From Serendipita indica DSM 11827 (Eukaryota > Basidiomycota > Agaricomycetes > Sebacinales > Serendipitaceae), in contig CAJVGD010000016.1 in NCBI GenBank assembly GCA_910890315.1, forward strand, positions 423,646 to 487,645: DNA of 64,000 bases, written 5' to 3'. Shown one piece after another: positions 40,307 through 51,567 of the stretch. A program made the translations under genes and the position numbers. Position 1 is the first letter of the stretch. Each line of letters opens with the position of its first letter. The notes beneath the pieces are model-generated. The model was not told the origin of the DNA, ran no database searches, and saw only the letters and a list, made by a program, of their open reading frames with translations.

Positions 40307-40959
40307 ATGGAACTTGTCAACCTCAAAGTTGTATTTATTGGTGACGCTGCTGTTGGTCTGCTTTTCTCTACCTTTCTCCTCGGCGTCTGACAAAGTTTAT
40401 CAGGGAAAACTTGCTTGATCTATCGCCTTTACTTTGGCTTTTTTCCCGAGGTACTTGAATCACTTCGATATGATTTCGGCCCTGACATGGGCAGAGGTTC
40501 ATTTGTACACTCCGGGAGCCATTCTCGCACATTATACAGTTTGATGGAAAGCAAGCCCAACTCAATATGTGGGAGGCGCCTCCACAAGATGATTACGATC
40601 GTCTGCGACCATTATACTATCCCTGTACCGACGTCTTTGTCCTCTGTTTTGCTGTAGACCGATCGGAAAGCCTTCAAAAGATTCGTGAAAAGTGGATTCC
40701 CGAACTCCTATACTTTTGCACCGAACCCGAAATACCGTTTCTCCTCGTTGGGTGCAAGGCCGACCTTGTTTCTATCCCAACTCGGGTCAGCGTCGAGCAA
40801 GTCGAGGCGATACGAGAATCAATTGGGGCGACCGAGTACGTAGAGTGCTCAGCGAAGAATAATACGAACATGAAGGAGTTAGCCGAAGCTGTGGTGAGAG
40901 CCGCGCTGGCGCCTCCAGCAGTAAGGACAGAACGGCCGCGAAAATGTGTGATTCTATGA
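40307..40959 (+). CDS. Atypical Rho-family small GTPase 2
   Basis: Predicted 186-residue Rho-like GTPase, exons 40307-40355, 40404-40450 and 40495-40959, all in phase. G1 VFIGDAAVGKTCLIYRL is normal. Switch I reads FICTLREPF (Thr kept). Switch II reads MWEAPPQDDYDRLRPLYY where Rho has L-W-D-T-A-G-Q-E-D-Y-D: the Mg-contact Asp is Glu, and Thr-Ala-Gly becomes Ala-Pro-Pro, while Gln remains. G4 CKAD and G5 ECSAK are normal. The C-terminus RPRKCVIL gives a basic patch and a C-A-A-X box with Leu. The loss of the invariant G3 glycine predicts an altered or locked nucleotide cycle (inference). The ORF is intact and differs from GTPase 1 in the motifs it has lost. Confidence 0.88.
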
Positions 40960-41101
40960 TAAGTGAATGAAAACCATGGATTCGCTTCTATATTTCGACA
41001 GAACTTTGTGTATCGGTTGGTCGGATCATTTCTGTGATGTAACGATTTGCCATGATCCGTCGATGACATCGAAACCTCTGTACATTTTGGACCCAACGAA
41101 A

Positions 41102-41974
41102 ATGTCTCAGTATGAAAACGAGTCAAAGCCTGATCCAGCTGGCACAACCAGTGCCATGCTGGAATTGACAGCAGGAGCAACCCAGGACTTTACCCCGGTT
41201 AAGAGCATTTGCGCATTCCTGAACGCCTATCACGTATATGCAGATGATACAGCACGTCCACCCGTAGACTCGTATCACTATTGTGCTCATATCGAGCCAG
41301 AAATGCGCCAATGCATCGTGAGTCATATTTTCTGAACATTCACCGCTAATGACCAGATTTACGACTCTCCTCGCATTAATGCGAGATTGATAGGGAGTAT
41401 GTATAGTTTATCTTTAAACAAATTGATCTAATCCTGATCCAGTTGAGTACCTGATCTCTCCGAGACTCTATCAGACACTTCCTAAGGAAGAGAAAAAACT
41501 GTGGCACTCTCATGCGTATGAGGTCCGTCGAAACTCGTGCACTTTATTCATACTTACCATAGGCAGGTCAAATCTGGCATGCTCATCATGGCCAAGCCAG
41601 GGGTTGTTCCCAACGTCGTATGGCAAGCGGCGGAAAATAAAGAAATGGAAATGCTCGTGGACTGGTATGGAAAGACGTGAGTTGGATGAAGGAAATGCAT
41701 GCCTTCCTGACGCTGGCCAGGTATCATCTCTGGCAGGTTGACTGAGGAGACACCGTTCCGCTGGGTCATCCAATGCTCATGGAATCATTCACCTCCGACG
41801 ACCAGATCGATCTCAAAAATCTCGTCAGGGATCGTGACGAAAGATTCTCTACAAATACTGGCCAAAATCGCGCGGCTCGAGCATACATCCCAACCCCAAA
41901 AATCGATCCAGGTACGGGTTCCCGGAATTTCCAAGTGTCTCATCTGATACCAGACGTTAGATGCCGACAACTAG
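41102..41974 (+). CDS. OBAP-like protein (DUF1264), one in-frame stop
   Basis: Homologue of oil-body-associated/DUF1264 proteins. Starts [20 protein letters not shown], then [71 protein letters not shown] and [18 protein letters not shown]. The last exons include [20 protein letters not shown] and end KIDPDADN (TAG at 41972; the last splice uses the acceptor at 41960). Five short introns. TGA at 41743-41745 falls where relatives have a basic residue (V-D-R/K-G-D-T-V-P-L-G); CGA to TGA is a single CpG transition. Truncation there would remove about 80 residues of a conserved fold. Function in fungi is not known; in plants the family is linked to lipid bodies. Confidence 0.85.
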
Positions 41975-42684
41975 TGGAAGGCCCATTAGCTACTCAAGTA
42001 GAGAAGTGTTATATGCATCGCAGACTGATCCACCATTTGAGACACAATCATAAATGAGGCTCAGTCGACGCGAATTGTCGTAAATGTAGTCTATATATTA
42101 GAAAATTTGCCGCCTCGGAGCATGCGGCGAGCATTGCTTCATTCACCATTCCCAGAGTGTCGGTTCAGCATAATAACACGGATCCCATACTGTTACGAAA
42201 TTCTGGCTTCCTGTATACTCAGCTCTTGTGAGGGCTTGTGGCACACCGGTCATCTATCATTCCCCCCGAGCGACTTCGCCATTGATGGCTAATAGACTTG
42301 CCGGGATCTACAAAACTCACGACATATTCCGTTAACGTCCGTGATCTCAACTTAATTGCCAGAGAACCGCATTCAAGGATCCGAGCCGTCTTGCTGACTA
42401 CATAGAAGCAAGAAGAAGCCTGAGACGTTCGACGGATCTCTTCGCACTCGTTAAAATACTTGTTAGCTGACATTTTCGGAAGGCATTTGTGCATGTGGTC
42501 CCGAGGTCCTGTCCAACTTTCGACTGGTCAGAATCCTCTCAGCGAGGAGAAATCGACCGGTGCTCATCATGATACCTGTGAGACCGAGAGGAGACCGAAG
42601 AAAGTAAATAAACAAGCTCGAGCATAAATACCATCCACAGTCGAGGTAGTTTCGACACAAGTTCCAGCTCAAAGTACACTGAAA
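41975..42684. other. Intergenic, no gene recognised
   Basis: No coding signal that I can support. The right end provides the promoter of the cysteine-rich secreted protein. Confidence 0.4.
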
Positions 42685-43025
42685 ATGAAGGTAGAGAGAG
42701 TTTATAAACCTTAACTGACGCTCACGATACTTCCTAGTTCTCCATCTTTGCCAGCCTTGCCGTCGCAGTCACCACTGTACTTGCTGTCGCAGTCACCGAC
42801 GAGGAAGCAATAATCGCTCGGGCTCGCGAGCAAGATGTAGCTGGATCCATCGACGTAAGTATACAAGCCATGACTTTTGGTCCCAACCTCACATCGCATC
42901 AGCTCCTCAAACGTGCCTGCAATTACAATACTCCATGCAAAGGAACCAACTGGTCCAAAGGCCTCCACTGTGGTGATGGTGCATATGGATGTGTCAAAGG
43001 ACATGTACTGTCAGACCCCCCTTAG
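42685..43025 (+). CDS. Small secreted cysteine-rich protein with Kex2-type site
   Basis: Predicted 81-residue preproprotein from exons 42685-42690, 42738-42854 and 42903-43025 (introns 47 and 48 nt). The first exon codes only Met-Lys; exon 2 completes a signal peptide (MKFSIFASLAVAVTTVLA) and an acidic propeptide. Exon 3 opens LLKRAC, a Lys-Arg site that would release a mature peptide with four Cys: ACNYNTPCKGTNWSKGLHC, then GDGAYGCVKG. It ends LSDPP. Related proteins may continue after KG with further Cys, so a missed last intron at GTACTG (about 43004) is possible. Candidate apoplastic effector or self-signal; no known domain. Confidence 0.72.
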
Positions 43026-43607
43026 CGAGAAATACCCATTACCGAGAAACCTCCTTTTTCTCCAGCTAGAACACGCATATTGTCTCGCGCCTTTTAATGT
43101 AGATAAAGTAGATATATGGCAATATTTTGGACCTCGGCGCTTGATGCTATGCCTCGCTTCGCCGGCCCGACGACCCGCTTTACAGCCAATCCGCGTTGTG
43201 TGCTGCCTGTAGATCGCTGCTGTGCACCTAAACCTATACCGCACGATTTCCATACACAAACCAATGTAAAAAAGTCATGATTGATTTCTGGGAGGTTTAC
43301 CTGTGCGCCCGATGGCTATGGCGCCGCCCTGCCGATCATTGTGGTGGCACTGTTTAAATGCCATGTCCTGCATGTTTGAGGGCTCTTGGTCATACCATTC
43401 TAGTCTGAAGTTACTTTAAACGTGTTGGTGGTCACAGAGTGTCCATTCTCCGTGCGTCCAATTGCCAAAACAACAGATAGGCGATGACTGACTGCCGGTG
43501 ACAGTTTCAGTGCCAGTTCTATCAATCATGTCTCTCCAAAGGGTTCACGGATATATATAAGGGCTTATATTAGCTGTCTGCTGTTTAGATTAAACTCATT
43601 GCCTAGT
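43026..43607. other. Left flank of the pogo transposon, ends not resolved
   Basis: Should contain the 5' terminal inverted repeat of the transposon. I compared it with 46035-46280 by eye and found no clear inverted match. Confidence 0.35.
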
Positions 43608-46034
43608 ATGAGCGCTCCTCGTCCCTCTCCATCTCTGGCCCCACGCGAAGCGGCCCGTGCAAACGAGCAGCGTATTCAGGCTGCAATAGCCTTTATAGAG
43701 CATAAAAAAGCTCAGGGAGTGCAAGTATCTGTGAAACAGGCCGCAATTATGCACGGTGCTCCTCCATCGACTGTGGCTGCTCGCCTAAAAGGTCGCAAAA
43801 CGCGCCAAGATGCCCATGTACACCGACAAACCCTTGGTCCCGAGGAGGATAACGTCCTCGTTGATTGGATTATCTTCTGGGGTGGCAAGGGAATACCACT
43901 AAATCCCAATCATGTTCGGGCCAAAGCCGTGGCAATCTCGGGCCAGGATGTGGGGAAGCATTGGATTGACCGCTTTAAAGATCGACACTCAGATAGATTA
44001 AAGTCGACATGGACACAACCTATTGAACATTCCCGTGCTAAAGCCGTTAACCCAGCCGTGGTTCACGACTTTTATGAAAAATTGATGGCGGAAGTGAATA
44101 ACTCGGCTATTCCTCAGAAGAATATTTATAATGCAGACGAAAAAGGTGTTCAGTTTGGCGAGGACGAGCGGTCCAAGGTCTTGGTGGAGCAAACTCAGCG
44201 TAACACACGTATGATCCATGACAAACATCGCGAGATGGCAACTGTAATCGAGTGCATATGCGCCGATGGAACCGCTATTTCACCTATGGTCATATTCAAA
44301 GGGAAGCGGATGTCAAAGCTTTGGTTCACCCAGAATTTTGGTGGAATGAGCCCAGTGTGAGCAAGCAGATACTTAAAGTTAGCATTTCAACTTACTCTAT
44401 TTAGAATAGCAACATCATCTGAAGGATGGACAGATCAAGAGCTGGGCGCGTTGTGGATGGAGTGATGCTTCGAACCAGAAACAGCTATCCACAGCGACCC
44501 TCAGGCCCCGCGCCTCCTTATAGTTGATGGCCATAACTCTCATACAGCATATCGATTTCTTGAATATGCCAACAGATACGATATCATTGTCCTTTGCCTC
44601 CCACCACACACCACACACACCCTTCAGCCATGTGATGTCAGTGTATTTGGTCCATTATCACAATCATGGCGCTCTGTGGTCAGTGAGAATGCTACTAAAG
44701 GCATTCAGGTGACAAAATACAACATGCTCGGGCTGTATGCCGAGGCACGAGCAGCCTCATTCAAGGAGGAGACAATTCAAAAGGCATTTCGCAAGACAGG
44801 GATATGGCCTGTAAACAAGGATGCATTGCAGAGCTCAGATTTTGAGCTATCACTGGCGACAACAACAGCGGTTCTTCTCCCAGATCCTGGTAAGATACCG
44901 AAGAATGATTGCCTTGACCAATTCTGATTCTACAACAGACAAAGGCGCCTTAGACTTGCTGGATATGACATTGGAGGCATCAAACAAAGCTATTGGAATT
45001 GTCTAGTTGTCATCCACATCTCCTCATCCGCCTTCCAGCTTGATAGCTGCAGACCCCCCAGTTGAACAAGGTGAGCTAGTGATCCTGGATGTGAATAACG
45101 GCTAAATATGAATTCCAGATAAACTTGAAAGCCATATAGCGGCAAATCCGTCGCAACTTCCAGCAGATCTACAAGATTATGACGTCCCGGCTGCCTTGCG
45201 AGCCTGCTCAATGCCTGCTTTGCCTGACCAGAATGTTGATAGCTCTGTGCTAAGGAGTCGCATTCGCGAGTATGAGCAGGTTATAGCAGCACAGTCTGCT
45301 CAACTGATGGTGAGCGCCACCTGGAACAAGCTGTTCCATTTGGAGAATGGTCAGCTGCGTCAAATCGCGCTCAAGAAAACCACGCGACAGAAAAACAAGT
45401 TCCTTAACACAAAGGCACGAGTTATGACATCTCCAGAGGGCCTGGACGAAATCAAGGCAGACGAAGAGAGGCGAGCCGCAAAGGCAGCAGAGAAGGCAGC
45501 AAAGGCAGTGGCCCGAGCAGAAAAGGCTGAACTTAAGGGTAAAAGGGGTACTGGAGGACAGAAGGGCCAAAAAGTGCGATTCCAGGTCAAGGACAACACC
45601 TCTGATACGGCATCTGATGCAGCCACCTCCGACTCGGACACTGATAGGCTCAGCAATGCACAACCCACCCATCGCACCACACGCTCAGGACTGTCTGCAA
45701 AGTCTAACAGCACTGGATTGCATGCAGATCCATCAAAGGCACCCCAGGCGGCAGCACAAGATACCCCTGTCACCCTGCGTCGCGGACGGTCAGCTACCGC
45801 TCAGAAGGAGAGCCCAAAAAGGCTATCTACTGGTATTAAGTCGGGTTCCTCACAAATATTGGCTCTGGAAATGCTGCCACCCCTAATACAGTCGGCGTTT
45901 CCATGACAGGAGCCAAAAAGACGCAAGGAAAGCGGTTTAAACGGCCTAATCCTATGCACGAGATCTCTTACGAAGAAGATGATGACTTCTTTGTTTTGAA
46001 TCCGGCAGCTAGGAAACGTAACAGAGGATTATAG
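43608..46034 (+). mobile_element. Pogo/Fot1-type DNA transposon, transposase with two nonsense codons
   Basis: Cut-and-paste transposase of the Tc1/mariner-pogo class. An N-terminal HTH pair (RIQAAIAFIEHKKAQG ... GAPPSTVAARLKG; then the CENP-B-like GPEEDNVLVDWIIFWGGKG) is followed by DDE_1: IYNADEKGVQFG (first Asp), LLIVDGHNSHTAYRFLEYAN (second Asp), LPPHTTHTLQPCDVSVFGPL (third Asp), IQKAFRKTGIWPVN. A basic coiled region and a C-terminus ending ARKRNRGL (TAG 46032) complete it. The catalytic triad is present and introns are short and in phase. TGA at 44463-44465 and TAG near 45003 break the frame, so this copy is not autonomous. The element is larger than the CDS, but its terminal repeats were not located. 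Confidence 0.88.
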
Positions 46035-47461
46035 CAAGTTGGAGGCATTCCAATGCCACTTAGTCAATTTTGTCGCTATCCTTTATCTATCATATTTTTT
46101 TCTGAACTTTTGAGAGAGTTTCCAGGCTCTGAGCTTGGATACAAGTTTTCTCGGTGGCCCGGGACGCATGCTTCCAAGCGCCGGTCAGCACAGCCCCACA
46201 CCTATTGCCACCGAACCTTCGCCGCCTCGTGCATTGATAGAGTGGACAATAAATGATATAAAAACCCAGAAAAGCAAGCCCGGTGATCTATTCTACCCTT
46301 GTTAATGCCAAAAGAGCTTAACCTTCTCGCTAAGGGGGTATGGACAGTATCGCTTCATACTTCATTTTTGATATTTATATTGTTTATTTAAGTCTGGACA
46401 TTTCAAACCCGTAACATCAATGCTTCGTAACAGCGATAAGCCGCAACAGTAAATATGGTGGCCTTATGTGATATTCCCGTAGAGGAGTCACTTGTCCAGG
46501 GTCCCTGCGCTCCCGAGTGAGTAGAACTAAAGGAGATCACCTGTCTGATTGCATTAGATTGACAAGGTGGGGAGTAGATGGATGGAGCGAGGGGGGTCTA
46601 AGGCAGATAGTCAAGTCTATGTTCTTTCAATGTCGTTTCAGTGACGATTTGATAAGAGTGAACGATGAGAATAAGGGGCTATATGTAGATGACGACAGTG
46701 GATCAAGGATCTGAGGAGAAATTTGGTGAGAATCTCGATTACTATGAGACAAAAGAGAGAGGTTGATGTGTAATGACGACGGCTCCCAGATGGGCTGCAA
46801 GGGCGACGAGGCCCACGCTCGGCACCTTGCACCATAGTAGTCAGCAATGGTTTCTACAGTGAGTAGACGTTGAAGAGTGCGTGAAACAGATGAAGAAGAC
46901 GATTAGGAGCGGAGGCGTCAATGTCGCTTGCTCAACGAACGAATTACAGAACAGTTGTAATGTCAGATGTAGGAGATGAAGAAGGGTACAGTCGTCGACG
47001 CTATTAACGTCGCGGATTATGACGGGAAGCGGCCGGATTTCATATACAAGTTATGTCTTATCCCGCACGCTCTCATATGAGAGCAAAGACAAATCTGTTG
47101 GCGAATTGAGGCCTATAACACAGTGTATAATGGCAAGTCACCGCAAAGATGGCTGCCCAAGCGCGGTAGTACAGATAGCGAGAAAATCGAACTCAATTTG
47201 AGAAGGCATTGTCGCCCTGAACGGCAATGTATATGAAGTTAACGAGCTAAGCATTGTCATATCTATCCTGCATAAACTTTCCTTCCTGCTCAGCTTGTGG
47301 AGGGAACGATCGAACCACGCAGTTTCGTGAAAGTATCGAAGATACCACGTCACTACTAATGCAAAATACGTAGCTGAACTGAATAATTCATCAGGTCCTA
47401 TGCCAAAGCTGCTGTAACACTGACCTGGGGAGAATTGGTGGCGGGGCTATGTACCTTTACT
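46035..47461. other. Right flank of the transposon and left flank of the pheromone region
   Basis: No gene recognised. The part from about 47160 resembles 48805-49030 and belongs to the segmental duplication around the pheromone genes. Confidence 0.4.
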
Positions 47462-47587
47462 CTAGGCAACAACACAGTATTGAGGTGTGCCACCCCATCC
47501 GTTTTCCATGTCCTTGACATTATCGATATCTTGTTCCTCTGGAGTAGTGTCGAAAGCAAAAGTGTTAGGAACGACAAGGAATTCCAT
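47462..47587 (-). CDS. Mating-pheromone precursor 1 (C-A-A-X)
   Basis: A 41-codon intronless gene. Starts MEFLVVPNTFAFDT, has an acidic middle (PEEQDIDNVKDMENG), and ends TPQYCVVA, where CVVA is a farnesylation C-A-A-X box. This layout (very short, acidic propart, C-terminal C-aliphatic-aliphatic-x) is that of basidiomycete lipopeptide pheromone precursors, which are cleaved near the middle and farnesylated. It is paralogous to the gene at 49091-49213 (shared EEQD, DNVKDME, QYCVVA). A TATA box sits at 47683-47690. Expected partner: a STE3-type receptor, not seen in this window. Confidence 0.88.
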   Translation of the reverse strand: MEFLVVPNTFAFDTTPEEQDIDNVKDMENGWGGTPQYCVVA

Positions 47588-47682
47588 GAGAGCTAATGCG
47601 TTGGGGTGTAGTTACGACGTTTGCAGGTGAATCCGGTGGTGGATAGGAGGCGAGGTGAGGGGTTGGGTGAATGTTCGGTGGC

Positions 47683-47690
47683 CTTTTATA
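47683..47690 (-). promoter_or_regulatory. TATA box of pheromone precursor 1
   Basis: Minus strand TATAAAAGG about 96 bp before the ATG, followed by CCACC. The same TATA-plus-leader pattern precedes the other two pheromone genes. Confidence 0.7.
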
Positions 47691-48030
47691 CAGAAACGGG
47701 TGAAAGTCGGGCGGCCATATACAGGAACAGCGCGTCATTCCAATGCAAGCATGGCACTTGGAACTGTGTATCACACAGTTTCAGAAAAGGTGGTCGTTGT
47801 CTGTGCGACGGAGGTACGGGTCCTCCAGCTAACCAAATCTCTCGTCGTCTATTCATCACTCTACATACTGGCAATGCAATTCTCCATTACAGCCTAAACA
47901 ACGGTCGCCGATGCCCATATTTCTCTCGCCTCTTCATCCTTGGCAGTATCACACTCGCCAGGGGTCAGCACATTCAGTGTGATGCGAGAATTCCGTGAGT
48001 GGCGGATAGCCAGGGCAGTGACACGGAATT

Positions 48031-48069
48031 TGTTGATACTAGGACACGTGGGGGAGAGTCAAGACCGGT
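48031..48069 (+). mobile_element. Solo-LTR start fragment
   Basis: TGTTGATACTAGGACACGTG followed by a short decayed match to the start of the 156-bp LTR family; the rest is missing. Confidence 0.5.
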
Positions 48070-49090
48070 TTGGTATGTCGCATGATACTAGCTCTCAGCA
48101 ATTGATGTACCTCATCTTAGCATCATTCGTACCTAGACTTGAGGAGCATCGTGCCACATGAGCTTTGCTTTGTGAATCCTTCACCATCTGGTGCGCGATG
48201 TATATTTCAATATGATCCGCATCGGACGGAAAGTAGAATGCCCAGATGCCAAGCAAGGAACGCTGTTTCATCGAGCAACCTATCCAGGAACAGCTACCAA
48301 GGGAATTCCGCGAGAAGCGGAGATGAGATCCCGAGCGAGAGGAAAGGCACTCAAGGCCTGTGTAGAGTCTCTCTCTTTGTATTCCGTTGTTGGATGACCG
48401 TGGACCATCCATTTGGAATTTCACTCTTCGATACCTAACCAAGCGAACATCCCAAAGTTGAAAAAGTTGATGTCACGCAGTGTACTGCTGTGCTGTATGA
48501 CATGGGCACGACTACAAGGCCCTCGCCCGACGAGATACAGCCCGCCATCGTACACGACCTCCTTCATTTCACCGTTTCGGCAAAAAAGGTCCCATTCTCA
48601 GTATAATAAAGACCAAAGGTACAAGTTTGGAAGTAGGAATGATTTGTACAAGCCGTCTGCTGCACCACACCTGTTTCCCCTCACCATTTCGCCGTCACTT
48701 TTGCAAGACTTTCTTGTATGAGTTCCATCACCCATTCATATCCACCTTATTTAGTACCTTGAGGTTTCATGCGAGGTACATTACAGATGAGTGACGGGCA
48801 TAATGGCGCACATGGCAAGCAAATTCAACTCAATCTGAAGATATTTTTCACCGCAAACGGCGAGGTATTTGGGTTAATGAAGTAGAAATTGATATATTTA
48901 TCCGACATAAAAACTCCATTGCTCCGCTTGCCGAGGGAATGTATCGCACCCTGCGGATTTATGGGAATCTAGAAGATATGAAGCATTCTCGATTGAATTA
49001 GGTTGAACTGAATAATGCATCAGGGCCTCTACTGAATGCTACCATGAGACTCACCTGAGAAGAACTTGTGATAGAGGTATGTATCTCCAC

Positions 49091-49213
49091 CTATGCAACG
49101 ACGCAGTATTGACCTCCATTGCTGCTATCTCCTTTCTCCATATCCTTGACGTTGTCAAGATCTTGCTCCTCTGGCATAGTGTCGAATGTTAAAATTTTAG
49201 CGAAGAATTCCAT
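49091..49213 (-). CDS. Mating-pheromone precursor 2 (C-A-A-X)
   Basis: A 40-codon intronless gene: MEFFAKILTFDTM, PEEQDLDNVKDMEKG, ending SNGGQYCVVA with the CVVA farnesylation box. Paralogue of precursor 1 by segmental duplication; the propart is well conserved, while the residues before the Cys differ (SNGGQYC versus GGTPQYC), which is where receptor specificity resides. TATA box at 49331-49337. The frame is intact with no nonsense, in contrast to many neighbours, suggesting selection keeps it. Confidence 0.88.
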   Translation of the reverse strand: MEFFAKILTFDTMPEEQDLDNVKDMEKGDSSNGGQYCVVA

Positions 49214-49330
49214 AGCGTTGAAAAAGAGCTAATGCGCTTTTGATAGAGTGTAGTTGTCAAGTTTGCAGGCGAATCTGGCGATGGATAGGATATGAGGTGA
49301 AGGACGGTTGGGAGAGAAATTTGGGTGGCC

Positions 49331-49337
49331 TTTTATA
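49331..49337 (-). promoter_or_regulatory. TATA box of pheromone precursor 2
   Basis: Minus strand TATAAAAGGCCACCC, about 118 bp before the ATG, nearly identical to that of precursor 1. Confidence 0.7.
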
Positions 49338-49546
49338 CAGAAAATACACCTCATTCCGATGAAATTTGGGAACCTGAAACTATGCGTCAGAAAAAGGGAG
49401 TCGTTGTCTCTGCCACGGATGTCAGGTAGAGTCTGGCCGCCCTCAACCGCCTTCGGCAATTATATTCACCCATATCCCCTCTAATTAGCACATTTACAGA
49501 TCACGGCCGAAGCAATGGTCGCCATAGTCCACTGCTTTTGCATCCT

Positions 49547-49727
49547 GTAACGTTTAGCCGTGGGAAAATGGAACAAGCCGCATTCGCACCGACTTAGCCG
49601 TCAGACCACTAGACTATAGTGTCCCTCTTTTCCCTCTAAAGCGTCACAGTACCTATGACCCTCGTTACTCAGATATTCCTAACCTGGTCGGCCGGGCTCT
49701 GACCTGTAAGGTGAGCCAATCCTTACA
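49547..49727 (-). mobile_element. tRNA-derived SINE-like element, copy 3
   Basis: 181 bp, flanked by CATCCT duplications (49541-49546, 49728-49733). Same A-box/B-box arrangement on the minus strand as the copy at 29378. Inserted in duplication unit 2 upstream of pheromone gene 2. Confidence 0.82.
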
Positions 49728-49733
49728 CATCCT

Positions 49734-51455
49734 CTCCGACTTTGGCTGTATGACAGTTTAGATGCGAACTATTGAATGCAGATTTCTCATTTCCTGGCTT
49801 CTCCATCTTAAGGCAGTGTATTGACGAGGTCCGCATAGCTTTCCACACGTACACCGTGGCATGGGCGATATCTCCCTATTTATTGTCGGCAATTGCGTTG
49901 CTACATAGTCCAATGTGAACGGAGGTATGCCAAGATTAGAGAGATTGATCGTTGGAATCGTTTACTTGTGGAGATCATCAGGGTCGGCGCATCCAGTGTG
50001 GCGTGAGAATTCCGTGAGCAGCGGATATCCGAGTTGGCGACACAAAAGGGGCAGGGAGTTTCAGCTGCGCATGGAAGTACGTTTTGTCCATTTCTTGCCC
50101 TAGTCTGACTCTCACGCTCGGCATCGCAACCTCTTGCCTACACGCTGCGTTATACTTCCCAAAATGTGTGGTTTACTGAATTTGGGGCAATGTAAACAAT
50201 CTTACGTCTCTCACCTGTAGAATGTACTCAATAAGCATCGGAAAGCGTGAGCCTGTACACCAAAAACAACTGGCCGGGGTCTCTGGACATATAATTGATT
50301 GGGACTCAATGTAGCAGAGACAGAATTAATCAAACGTAGATATGAGAAGCCCAAAGGAAGCGAGCAGGACGAATGAAGTGCGAAATACGATCTATGACGG
50401 GCACCTCAAGCCGTTGGCTATGGTTCAAAATATGTCCTTGGTTTCCAAACTGATCGATCATAACTCGATCCTTTAATGTCAAATTTTCACCATAGCTAGT
50501 AATATCATTGCATATTCCTGAATGCTTGGTTTCAAAGTACGGTCCAATTGGGAGAATCACCGGCTATCACCGCGGTAGTGCTGCCCTAACATGACGCGAG
50601 GGTGAAATTGCACCCAAATAAAACTATGTATCATTCCTTAACCGTCAGAGCGCAACATGATCCGCCCCAGACGGAGCCAAGGAGATCAAACGTAAACCTC
50701 ATTGAAAGACAGGCTAGTCTCCAGGGCAAGCATTGCTAGTGCACTCACACTCATACGGCTGGGGCTATGGCGGCCCCGTGAGAACGGAACTCAAGGATGG
50801 CGGTGCCTACAGAGGCGAAGGATCGACAAAGGAGATTCGAACTAGCCCCTACAACCTGCTCTGGTTCACATTCGACCTAAGCTCTTCGAGAGAATACATC
50901 TCGTCTCGACTGGAAATACGTCAGTTACCAAGAACTTGAGGGGTGGATATATGGACGCCTGCTGGCGAATCAATGAAACAACGCACTTTCAGCACTCCAG
51001 ATTCGAAGCGTTGCTGTCAATGCTTCATCATTCATGAATTCGCCTTTGTGAATAGAACTAGGCCCTTGCGCTGGACAGGAAGCGTCTCACACTTAGTGAG
51101 AACATAAATTCAACAAGGAGGCGAAAAACACGGATTAGGAGGCCTTTTTCGATTATCGTACCGCATTTTGAGTCTCAGGATAGCCAAATAGATGAATATA
51201 TTTATGATATTGCTAAGAACGGCCGAGCGATGCCATGCATGCTCGATGTTTTGCTTACAAGCTGAAAATAGCGGGTAGAGTAGTCGGTTTGGCGCAAAGA
51301 ATATCGTATTCTCATGAATAGAAAACAAGGAGTCAACTGAGGCGACCAAACAAGCTAGCCAACTTTTGACTGATGCACCGCACGTGCATTTCTCAAACAG
51401 CGGGTTTCAGACTTATCAGGCGTCGAAATTAGAATGGGAAAATATTGTTTGTGCG
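49734..51455. other. Spacer between pheromone genes 2 and 3, no receptor gene seen
   Basis: Checked for a STE3-type receptor (seven hydrophobic stretches) on both strands; none found. Short frames only. Confidence 0.45.
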
Positions 51456-51464
51456 CATAAAAGG
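51456..51464 (+). promoter_or_regulatory. TATA-like box of pheromone precursor 3
   Basis: CATAAAAGG followed by CGACCC, about 104 bp before the ATG at 51568. The downstream leader (CCACTCGCCTCC, AGATTCACCTGCAA) matches the leaders of precursors 1 and 2. Confidence 0.65.
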
Positions 51465-51567
51465 CGACCCAAACTTCGCTGTCACCATCCACCCACTCGC
51501 CTCCAGCCCAGTGCCAGATTCACCTGCAACTCTCACATCTCCGAACTCTCACCTTCAACTTGAACCT

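Larger units (their letters stand above)
47160..48030. repeat. Segmental duplication, unit 1 (pheromone gene 1 and flanks)
   Basis: Diverged copy of 48805-50045. Matching landmarks in order: AACTCAATTTGAGAAG / AACTCAATCTGAAGAT, GAACTGAATAATTCATCAGG / GAACTGAATAATGCATCAGG, the pheromone gene, GGCCTTTTATACAGAAA, and GAGAATTCCGTGAG. Unit 2 is longer partly because of a SINE. Confidence 0.75.
47588..49090. other. Spacer between pheromone genes 1 and 2
   Basis: Apart from the promoter and duplication landmarks, no gene is recognised. Confidence 0.4.
48805..50045. repeat. Segmental duplication, unit 2 (pheromone gene 2 and flanks)
   Basis: Counterpart of 47160-48030 with the same order of landmarks. 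It contains SINE copy 3, which unit 1 lacks, so that insertion happened after the duplication. Confidence 0.75.

Noticed and set aside
43026-46280. Terminal inverted repeats of the pogo element
   Set aside because: No convincing inverted match found by eye between left and right flanks, so the ends are not called.
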